Shown piece after piece: positions 55,800 through 64,000 of a DNA stretch of 64,000 bases. The first letter of the stretch is position 1; each line of letters begins with the position of its first letter. Made by a program: the position numbers and the translations under genes. The notes below the pieces were generated by a model. The model was not told the DNA's origin. It worked only from the letters and a program-made list of their open reading frames with translations, and did not search any database. Source of the DNA: Erinaceus europaeus (Eukaryota; Chordata; Mammalia; Eulipotyphla; Erinaceidae); NCBI RefSeq assembly GCF_950295315.1, contig NC_080175.1, forward strand, positions 62,352,487 to 62,416,486, given 5' to 3'.

Positions 55800-55907
55800 G
55801 ATCTGCCTCCTCTCTCTATCATCTCTCTCTTTCAATCTGAAAGAAAAAAAAAGGGCCCAGAGAAGTGAAGCCCCAACAGTGGTAAAAATAAATTAATAAA
55901 TAAGGAT
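55800..55907 (+). mobile_element. SINE 3' part, type 4
   Basis: TCTGCCTCCTCTCTCTATCA, TCTGAAAGAAAAAAAAAGGG, GAAGTGAAGCCCCAACAGTG, AAATAAATTAATAAAT correspond to the type 4 body and tail (compare 15590-15690). The head is not adjacent. The tRNA-like 33-mer 150 bases upstream could be its displaced head. Confidence 0.6.
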
Positions 55908-56197
55908 CCAGGTGGTAGCACAGTGTGTTGAGCGCACATGCTGCCAAGCACAAGGACCGGCATAAGGATCAGGGTTCGAGCCCTTGGCTCCCAAAGCAGG
56001 GGGTCGCTTCACAGGTGGTGAAGCAGGTCTGCAGGTGCCTATCTTTCTCTCCCCTTCTCTGTCTTCCCCTCCTCTCTCCATTTCTCTCTGTCCTATCCAA
56101 CAACTATGACATTTAACAACAACAACTACAATAATAATAAGAAATACAACAAGTACAACAGAAGGGGGGAAAACTAATTTTAAAAAATAAATAAATA
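55908..56197 (+). mobile_element. SINE, type 1
   Basis: CAGGTGGTAGCACAGTGTGT head, GGGTTCGAGCCC (B box), AAAGCAGGGGGTCGCTTC, CT body, ATCCAACAACTATGACATTT, AAATACAACAAGTACAACAG tail, AAATAAATAAAT end. The L1 below starts directly after its tail. Confidence 0.9.
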
Positions 56198-57311
56198 GGG
56201 AAGATGGCGGACTGAGAAGCTGCTAGTGGCTGAGCTCTGACCACATCTCCTAGAAACGGTAGGATTTTCTGCCTTTAGCAGGCCAGCCAATAAGGGGTCC
56301 TAGCAACGACACCAAGGAGGTGACTATAACTTAATTTGGGGTAAGAATTAGAGTAGGGAAAAAAGGGGGAAAAAAAAAGGGAAAAAAAATTTTTTCTTCC
56401 TTTTAATTTTCAAGCATACCTCTTTCCTGCCCCCCCCATAACCAGTCCTTTTCTTTACCAAATTCCTGTCCCACCAGGGAGTATCATTAATTCTAAGTCT
56501 ATACCCTTCTGAAACCTCGGGCCTTTTTTCTATCTAAGTAGCCAACTCCCCCCACCTCACCCCGCATAGCTAATAAAATAATTAAAAATAAATACATTAA
56601 AAAAAAAACCTTTCCTTTCACTGCCCTTTTATGACTGTTCTTTTTCTTATCTTTTTCTTTTTTTTTCTCTCTCTCTTTCTTTTTTTTTCTTTTTCTCATT
56701 CTTCTCATCCCTTCTTCCTTAATCCTACAGCTTCCAAAGTCAAAGCCCCCATCCCCCACACCAACAAACAGTGTGCTTTTTTTAATTCACTGATACACAT
56801 TTGGGAATTTCCTTTCACTGCTCTTTAATTACAGCTCCTTTTTCTTATCTTTTCCCTTTTCTCTCTCTTGTCTCTCTCTCTCTTTTTTTTAATCTTGTCA
56901 TACACTTCTTCCTTCTTTGCCTTTCTGAATTTGTGAATTATTTTGGGGAAGAAATCTGACTCAGAGTGGACTCTCTATGTGTGTATCTCTGCTCTAGTTT
57001 CCTTTCCCCTCTTGTTACCCCTAGAATATACAGTGGATAGTAGATTTGCATAACTGTCTATTCTTGCTATCCTTTCTTTCTTTTCTCTTTGTTCACTGGG
57101 ATTTGGTTACTATTTTTTCACGGACTGGAAAAATTGTTTGGCTAACTGGTAACAATTAAACTACTTCAATACTTGCTTCAGTTGCTACTGTAATTCCAGA
57201 GGTTGGTGAGTGCAATTGTCATAAAGGTATTTAGTACAGTGTTACTTATACTCAAGACACAACAAATGAGGAACAACAGAGCATAAAAATAAGAACACAT
57301 AAATCAAAAAA
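56198..57311 (+). promoter_or_regulatory. L1 5'UTR with YY1-like site
   Basis: 1.1 kb leader, expected to carry the internal RNA polymerase II promoter. AAGATGGCGG at 56201-56210, a few bases from the 5' end, matches the YY1 core (AAGATGGCGGC-like) found at the same place in primate L1, where it sets the transcription start. The rest holds long pyrimidine tracts (56630-56740, 56840-56895) and a C run at 56430. Confidence 0.7.
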
Positions 57312-58226
57312 ATGGGTAGATCAAAAACAAATAAAACTGCTACTCCAATGAATGAAGACAAGAGCCCAGAAGAAACTACAAATCAGCCAAGAATAACCAT
57401 AGATAAGAAAAGTATGCAAGCAATAATAAACTTATTAATCACAGAAATGAAAACAACAATGGAGGAAAGGAATGGCAGTATTAGGGAAACAGCAGTTGAG
57501 ACCCCCAAGGAAAATACTGATTATCTTGAGGCAATTAGAGAACTGAAAGCTGAAATAGCTGTAAGGAAGAAAGAAGCTGAGGGAAGGGAAAGCAGACTAA
57601 CAGAAGCAGAAAACAGATTGAGTCAGACAGAGGATGAGCTAGAGAAAACGAAGAAAAAGGTGAAAGAGCTTAAAAAGAGATTGAGAGACACTGAAAACAA
57701 CAACAGAGACATATGGGATGATCTCAAAAGAAGTAACATTCGTATAATTGGCCTGCCAGAGGAAGAAAGAGAGGAAGGGGAAGAAAACATTCTAGAGGAA
57801 ATAATACAAGAAAACTTCCCAGACCTGAATAACAGAAAGGATATCAAGATTCAAGAGGCCCAGAGAGTACCAAACAGAATCAACGCAGATCTAAAGACAC
57901 CAAGACACATCATAGTCACAATGAAAAGAAGTAAGGATAAAGAAAGGATCCTAAAGGCTGCAAGAGAGAAACAAAAAGTCACATACAAGGGAAAACCCAT
58001 AAGATTATCTGCAGACTTCTCCACCAAAACTCTAAAAGCCAGAAGGGAATGGCAAGATATCTATCAAGCCCTAAATAAAAAAGGGTTTCAACCAAGGATA
58101 ATATATCCTGCTAGATTTTCATTCAAACTAGATGGAGGGATCAAAACCTTCTTAGGTAAACAACAGTTAAAGGAGGCAACCATCACCAAGCCGGCCCTGA
58201 AAGAGGTTCTAAAAGACCTCTTATAA
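57312..58226 (+). CDS. L1 ORF1 protein, intact, 304 aa
   Basis: Encodes the LINE-1 RNA-binding nucleic-acid chaperone that coats L1 RNA as trimers in the cytoplasmic ribonucleoprotein. Residues 1-60 form a polar N-terminus. About 70-135 is a charged heptad-rich coiled coil (E-L-K-A-E-I-A-V ... K-K-V-K-E-L-K-K-R-L). 141-225 is the RRM domain (S-N-I-R-I-I-G-L-P-E at 141-150, then T-P-R-H-I-I-V-T-M at 196-204). 226-285 is the C-terminal domain with R-L-S-A-D-F-S (231-237), R-E-W (245-247) and Y-P-A-R-F-S-F (265-271). Human ORF1p is 338 aa, so the difference lies in the N-terminal part. The ATG at 57312 follows the 5'UTR directly. No stop or frameshift, unlike its ORF2. Protein-making potential is inferred, not shown. 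Confidence 0.92.
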   Translation: MGRSKTNKTATPMNEDKSPEETTNQPRITIDKKSMQAIINLLITEMKTTMEERNGSIRETAVETPKENTDYLEAIRELKAEIAVRKKEAEGRESRLTEAENRLSQTEDELEKTKKKVKELKKRLRDTENNNRDIWDDLKRSNIRIIGLPEEEREEGEENILEEIIQENFPDLNNRKDIKIQEAQRVPNRINADLKTPRHIIVTMKRSKDKERILKAAREKQKVTYKGKPIRLSADFSTKTLKARREWQDIYQALNKKGFQPRIIYPARFSFKLDGGIKTFLGKQQLKEATITKPALKEVLKDLL

Positions 58227-58285
58227 AAAAAAGAACATCACTATAATACTGGCAATATATCAGAGCAAACAATTTTTTTTGAACA

Positions 58286-61111
58286 ATGGCACTACAATAT
58301 ATTAAATCCATAATATCAATAAACATCAATGGCTTAAACTCACCCATCAAAAGGCACAGGGTGGTGGGATGGATCAGAAAACATAACCCAACCATATGCT
58401 GCTTGCAAGAATCCCATCTGTCACAACAAGATAAACACAGACTTAAAGTGAAAGGATGGAAAACTATCATACAGGCTAACGGACCACAAAAAGGGCAGGA
58501 ACAGCCATTCTCATCTCAGACACGATAGATTTTAAATTAAATAAAGTAATAAAAGATAGGCAAGGACATTACATAATAATTAGAGGATCAATCAGCCAAG
58601 AAGACTTAACAATTATTAACATCTATGCACCCAGCGAGGGACCATCTAAATACATTAAGCATCTACTGAAAGAATTTCAAAAATACATCAATAGTAATAC
58701 AATAATAGTGGGAGACTTCAATACCCCACTCTCACACTTAGACAGATCAACAAAGCAGAGAACCAACAAACATACAAGAGAATTGAATGAAGAGATTGAC
58801 AGACTAGACCTCTTGGACATTTTCAGAATCCTCCACCCCAAAAAACTGGAATACATCTTCTTTTCAAATCCACATAACACATACTCAAGGATAGACGACA
58901 TGATAGGCCACAAAGACAGCATCAATAAATTCAAGAGCATTGAAATCATCCCAAGTATCTTCTCAGACCACAATGGAGTAAAACTAACATTTAACAACAA
59001 ACAGAAAATTATTAAAAGTCACAGAATTTGGAAATTAAACAACATATTCCTTAAGAGCCACTGGGTCAGAGACTCACTCAAGCAGGAAATTCAAATGTTC
59101 CTGGAAACTAATGAAAATGAAGACACAACCTATCAAAATATTTGGGACACAGCTAAAGCAGTACTGAGAGGGAAACTTATAGCCATACAATCACATATTA
59201 AACACCAAGAAGAAGCTCAAATGAACGACCATACTGCACACCTCAAGGACTTACAGGAAGAGGAACAAAGGAACCCTAAAGCAACCAGAATGACAGAAAT
59301 CACTAAAGTTAGAGCAGAAATAAACAACATCGAAAATAAAAGAACCATACAAAAGATCAATGAAGCCAAATGTTGGTTCTTTGAAAAATTAAACAAAATT
59401 GACAAACCCCTAGCAAAACTAACCAAACAAAAAAGAGAGAAGAATCAAATTAATAGAATTGTAAATGATTGAGGAGATATCACAAATGACACCACAGAAA
59501 TCCAGAGAGTCCTGCAAAACTTCTATAAAGAACTATTCGCTACCAAGCTAGAGAATCAGGAAGAAATGGGACAATTCCTAGACGCATATGCCCTTCCAAA
59601 ACTGAACCAAGAAGAACTACAAAATCTAAATGCACCAATCACAGACAAAGAAATTGAAACCGTTATTAAGAATCTCCCCAACAACAGAAGTCCTTGATCA
59701 GATGGCTTTACAAACGAATTCTACAAAGCTTTCAGGAAACAGTTAGTACCCATACTTCTTAAGCTTTTCCATAAGAGTGAAGAAACAGGAATACTCCCTT
59801 CCACCTTCTATGAAGCCAACATCACCCTGATACCAAAAGCTGATAGGGACAGAACAAAAAAGGAAAATTATAGACCAATATCTCTGATGAACATAGATGC
59901 TAAAATATTAAACAAGATCTTGGCCAACCGGATACAGCAACATATCAAAAAGACTGTTCATCATGATCAAGTGGGATTCATCCCAGGAATGCAAGGCTGG
60001 TTCAACATCCATAAGTCAATCAATGTCATTCACCACATCAATAAAAGCAAAGCCAAAACCACATGATATTTCAATAGATGCAGAGAAAGCCTTTGACAAA
60101 ATCCACACCCATTCATGCTCAAAACTCTACAAAAAATGGGAATAGATGGAAACAAAAATCAACTCCAAATGGATCAAAGACCTAGATGTCAGACTAGAAA
60201 CAATCAAATACCTAGAGGAAAACATTGGTAAAACACTTTCCCACCTACACCTCAAGGACATCTTTGATGAATCAAACCCAATTGCAAGGAAGACTAAAGC
60301 AGAAACAAACCAATGGAACTACATCAAATTGAAAAGCTTCTGCACATCCAAAGAAACTATTAAACAAACAGAGAGACCCAACACAGAATGGGAGAATATC
60401 TTCACATGCCATACATCATACAAGAAACTAATCACCAAAATATAAAAAGAGCTCAGCAAACTTAGCACCAAAAAAGCAAATGACCCCATCCAAAAATGGG
60501 CAGAGGATATGAACAAAACATTCACTACAGAGGAGATCCAAAAGGCTAACAAACATATGAAAAACTGCTCTAGGTCACTGATTGTCAGAGAAATGCAAAT
60601 TAAGACAACACTAAGATACCACCTCACTCCTGTAAGAATGGCATACATCAAAAAGGACAGCAGCAACAAATGCTGGAGAGGATGCGGGGACAGAGGAACC
60701 CTTTGACATTGCTGGTGGGAATGTAAATTGGTACACCCTCTGTGGAGAGCAGTCTGGAAAACTCTCAGAAGGCTAGACATGGACCTTCCATAAGATCCAG
60801 TAATTCCTCTCCTGGGGTTATACCCCAAGGACTTCATAAGACCCAAGCAAAAAGAGGTGTATACTCCTATGTTCATAGCAGCACAATTCATAATAGATAA
60901 AACCTGGAAGCAACCCAGGTGCCCAACAACAAATGAGTGGCTGAGAAAGCTGTGGTATATATACACAATGGAATACTATGCAGCTATCAAGAACAATGAA
61001 CCCACCTTCTCTGACCCATCTTGGACAGAGCTAGAAGGAATTATGTTAAGTGAGCTAAGTCAGAAAGATAAAGATGAGTATGGGATGATCCCACTCATCA
61101 ACAGAAGTTAA
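58286..61111 (+). pseudogene. L1 ORF2 (endonuclease + RT), disrupted and internally deleted
   Basis: ATG at 58286, 59 bases after ORF1. The endonuclease is split by a frameshift near 58490. The first frame has N-I-N-G-L-N-S and Q-E-S-H-L; the second has [13 protein letters not shown] and S-D-H-N-G-V, the usual apurinic-type catalytic blocks. TGA stops at 59470 and 59695 and a frameshift near 60064 follow. RT motif A D-A-E-K-A-F-D (about 60077) is present. At about 60146 the sequence jumps from M-G-I-D-G to N-S-K-W-I-K-D-L, deleting the rest of the palm with the F/Y-A-D-D box. The C-terminal Cys-rich part (C-W-R-G-C-G-D ... H-C-W-W-E-C) reaches the stop at 61109-61111 but has its own stops (60443, about 60705). 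Non-functional. Confidence 0.93.
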
Positions 61112-62440
61112 CTAAGACGATCTGAAAGGGAAACTAAAAGCAGGACCTGACCAAATTGTAAGTAGGGCACCAAAGTAAAATCCCTGTGGTGAGGGGTAGA
61201 CATGCAGCTTCCTGGGCCAGTGGGGGGTGGGAGTGGGTGGGAGGGATGAGTCACAGTCTTTTGGTGGTGGGAATGGTGTTTATGTACACTCCTAGCAAAA
61301 TGCAGACATATAAATCAGTAGTTAATTAATATGAGAGGGGGAAAATCAATTGTATGTCTCAAAGTTTTTCAAAACACAAACTGAATCTTTTTAATATATA
61401 GGCTGTGTGTTTGATATGCGGACTCTCTCAAAAGCCTAGACCAAGTAGATTAGAAGCATCCAATAGCACAGCTATATACAAGATACTGGATACTGTACAG
61501 CAAACACTAACAAAAGGACTTTTCAAAGTTAACCCAATTACCAAATAATGTGATGATAACATTAACTATCCATTGTCTTTTTGAACCCTAAGACAGCAGG
61601 AACCTCACATCTCCACTATCGAGCCCCTACTTCCCCCAGTCCTGGAACCCTTGGATAGGGCCCACTTTCCCGTATGCCTCTCCCAATCCATACCAAATAA
61701 TATTGCATCCACCGATCACAACCTAACCAACACAACGATTGCCACCTCAACATACTTCACCTCAGACTGTGTCCAGAGACTTCATGTGTGGAATGACAAC
61801 CCTTCAGCTTCATTACTTGGGTGAGACCTTTCCTTTCATAGTACATTCTAATTTCATCTCAGGTGGTTCACTTTCTAACAAAGTCCCATAACCTAGATAT
61901 ACACCAGTTTCTGTGAGAAAGAGCTTATGTTCACACGTATCCATAAACTACTGCAAAATATATACCTAAAAGCAGAAGTACACTAGAGTTTGCAGTGAGT
62001 ACCTCCCTAACACTTGCTCTCCACTATTCCAAGCTTTGGGTCCATGATTGCTCAACAATTTGTTGGCTTCGTATGTTAACTCTCTTTTCAATCACCAGGT
62101 TCCAGATGCCACTAGGATGCTGGCCAGGCTTCCCTGAATTGAAGACCCCACCAATGTGTCCTGGAGCTCAGCTTCCCCAGAGACCCACCCTACTAGGGAA
62201 AGAGAGAGGCAGACTGGGAGTATGGACCAACCAGTCAACGCCCATGTTCAGCGGGGAAGCAATGACAGAAGCCAGACCTTCTACCTTCTGCAACCCTCAA
62301 TGACCCTGGGTCCATGCTCCCAGAGAGATAGAGAATGGGAAAGCTATCAGGGGAGGGGGTGGGATATGGAGATTGGGTGGTGGGAATTGTGTGGAGTTGT
62401 ACCCCTCCTACCCTATGGTTTTGTTAATTAATCCTTTCTT
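61112..62440 (+). other. L1 3'UTR type A, 1.3 kb
   Basis: Unusually long 3'UTR. It contains a G-rich stretch (GGGGGGTGGGAGTGGGTGGG at 61222-61241), ATATGAGAGGGGGAAAATC, CAGACTGTGTCCAGAGACTT, and the terminal module shared by all younger L1s here (about 62030-62440). G-rich tracts are a known feature of mammalian L1 3'UTRs. Fragments of this UTR account for 19026-20500 and 30866-31605. Confidence 0.85.
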
Positions 62441-62512
62441 AAATAAAAAAAAAAAAAGAAAAAAAAGGGAGGGGAGGGGGAAGAGGAGGGAGGGGGAGAG
62501 AGAGAATGCTAG
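62441..62512. repeat. L1 poly(A) and purine-rich tract
   Basis: A-rich tail, then GGGAGGGGAGGGGGAAGAGG..(GA)n. The G/A tract is probably a later expansion at the insertion edge. Confidence 0.85.
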
Positions 62513-63682
62513 CTCTAAATACACACTGTTTTTTTTTTGAGAAAAAAAAAGAACAGAAAGGTAATCACAAGGCAGAACTTGGACTGGGATTGATGTATTG
62601 CACCATAGTAAAGGATTTTAAAGTTGTTTTTGGTGGTGGCTGTGACGTGTTTTCAGGTCCTATTGCACTATGAAATACCATGTGTCTGAATACTTATAAA
62701 ATCTTAAAATGCATGTGAAGATGAATGTGGGCTGACTTTGAAAATACTTGGGGGAGCTAAATTAGCTGATATATTTAGAGAACCTGACCCCTTTCATCAC
62801 ATATAGTAACTTTAAGTGAAGATCTTTGCCCATAAAATCAAACTCAGATTCACAAATGTTGATTAAGCAACTAAAATTTTTGCATACCTTCTCTCACCTC
62901 CATGCCCTTTAATAAAAGACTAATTTAGCAAATATGTATTACCAGCATAGCTGTTTGGACAAATAAGAATAAATGCTGATGTGGCAAGGGGTTGTTTTTG
63001 CTGGGAAAAAAAATAAATAAATAAATAAAAACTAATGAATAGTTATGGTTTACAAATAAGTGCTATTTTGTACTATTTTGTTAATATAAATAGATGTTCT
63101 AGGACTCCTCTGTTCTGTATGGGGATGATTATTTGAGTATCTAGTTTCACTATGTGTACTCATTCTCAATGGGGGAAGCTGAGTATACATAGTAAAAATA
63201 AAGTAAGGAAACAGATAAGCTGTTTCCATTAACTTGCCTTAGACTAATGGAAGTGATTTTGCATATCACCAACTACTTCACCTTTATTCACACTTAACTA
63301 TGTATGGATAGTTAAAAATTAAAGAAAAAAGTCATCCTTCAAGATATTTCCTTGCTGGAAATAATTTCATCCTCCCTCTAAAATCATATTATCACTTTAC
63401 ATCTGACAATTTATGACTGTCAAACAAACATACTCACTTTTTCAATTAAGTAGGGAGAGCAAAAATATATAAGTATTTGGATTAGAGATACCAAGCCAAA
63501 CTGCATCTTAAAGAGTTGGTTCTCTCTAATACGCTGTCATGTTCTACAACATAGAATACATATTTGATATTATTTATTATGTAATGTGCTGGTAACTAGG
63601 TATAAGAATAAAATACTATAAATACAGACTATCTTTAAAATGATGATAAATATTTAATACCAACTGAAGAATTAAATAATAA
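62513..63682. other. AT-rich unique sequence
   Basis: No gene recognised. An (AAAT)n at about 63008-63030. Confidence 0.45.
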
Positions 63683-64000
63683 TGGTCCAGGTCCAAACAG
63701 AAGTCTGTATCCAAACAGAAGATTTTCAATAGAAAAATCTGGTCACCTCCAAAGTTCACACCTTTATGGGGCCCCATAGGACCTTGCCCTCAATGTGGAT
63801 CATAGTAAATAGTAAAGACTGTTCCATCCTCTGAAGGGAGGTTGGATAACATACTCTACCTACCACCTGAGGAAGACGGGTCCTGAAATTGGTGCAACTT
63901 GGAACATTCCTACTTGTGACCACAGAATGTGAACTCAGACCTACAGGGATGCAGAGGTTATATAGGCTTCCATAATGAATATAGGCCCAGATAAGATCAA
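63683..64000 (+). mobile_element. L1 3'UTR type B, continues past window
   Basis: GGGGCCCCATAGGACCTTGC, TGTTCCATCCTCTGAAGGGA, CCTGAGGAAGACGGGTCC, GACCACAGAATGTGAACTCA, collinear with the reversed copy at 23658-24093 and, at its end, with the starts of 17877 and 27228. This is the longest 5' extension of type B in the window. Confidence 0.85.

Larger units (their letters stand above)
56198..62453 (+). mobile_element. Near full-length young L1, internally deleted
   Basis: Order: 5'UTR (56198-57311), ORF1 (57312-58226, intact), 59-base spacer, ORF2 (58286-61111, broken), 3'UTR type A (61112-62440) and poly(A). The 5' end GGGAAGATGGCGGACTGAG has the usual start of a full-length mammalian L1. Compared with the old L1 at 3637-10055, about 1 kb of ORF2 is missing at 60146. 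It lies straight after a SINE A-rich tail, so its TSD is hidden in A/T-rich sequence (AAATAAATAAATAGGG on the left, an A-rich run on the right) and is not certain. Confidence 0.92.

Noticed and set aside
55476..55835. 119-codon minus-strand open frame
   Set aside because: It is mostly (TG)n/(AG)n microsatellite and SINE sequence.

Overview
The window looks like gene-poor intergenic (or deep intronic) DNA of a placental mammal, most likely a hedgehog (Erinaceus-like eulipotyphlan). That assignment rests on recognising the dominant tRNA-derived SINE (a tRNA-like head, then CTCCCCACCTGCAGGGGAG, a CT-rich body, and a GCAACAAAAGGG/AATAAA-rich tail) and on the LINE-1 families. It is from memory and was not searched. 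No host protein-coding gene, rRNA or functional tRNA gene is supported. The only long coding frame that looks real is a LINE-1 ORF1 (57312-58226).

Layout. 1-650: minus-strand L1 ORF2 fragment. 3637-10055: old but full-length minus-strand L1 with an 11-bp target-site duplication (TSD), interrupted by two solo LTRs. 10067-17450: mostly AT-rich unique DNA with a 200-base gap (10973-11172), MIR and SINE relics. 17462-17700: possible Tigger-type DNA transposon remnant. 17877-32190: L1 3' ends of several kinds, including a twin-primed inverted L1 (19026-21272) and an L1-in-L1 nest (23579-24470), mixed with many SINEs. 32190-45060: unique DNA, two more solo LTRs (35164-35483, 38351-38726), SINE clusters and large simple repeats. 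45060-55000: old L1 pieces, a second inverted L1 (50204-51735), an 88/89-bp tandem duplication, and an L1 with doubled 5'UTR-like units. 56198-62453: the youngest-looking L1, nearly end to end, with an intact ORF1 but an ORF2 broken by frameshifts, stops and an internal deletion of about 1 kb. 63683-64000: start of another L1 3'UTR that runs off the window.

How the parts relate. Nearly everything recognisable is L1 or was moved by L1 machinery. SINEs carry A/T-rich tails and 12-19 bp TSDs. Two L1 copies show the 5' inversions expected from twin priming, and one SINE appears fused to an L1 3' end. At least two L1 3'UTR architectures share the last ~400 bp but differ upstream. A separate retroviral signal comes from four solo LTRs of two families, each with TG...CA ends and a 6-bp TSD (three perfect, one with one mismatch). 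No retroviral internal genes were found. I see no undescribed gene system; the most informative signals are structural, in how the elements inserted, recombined and broke.
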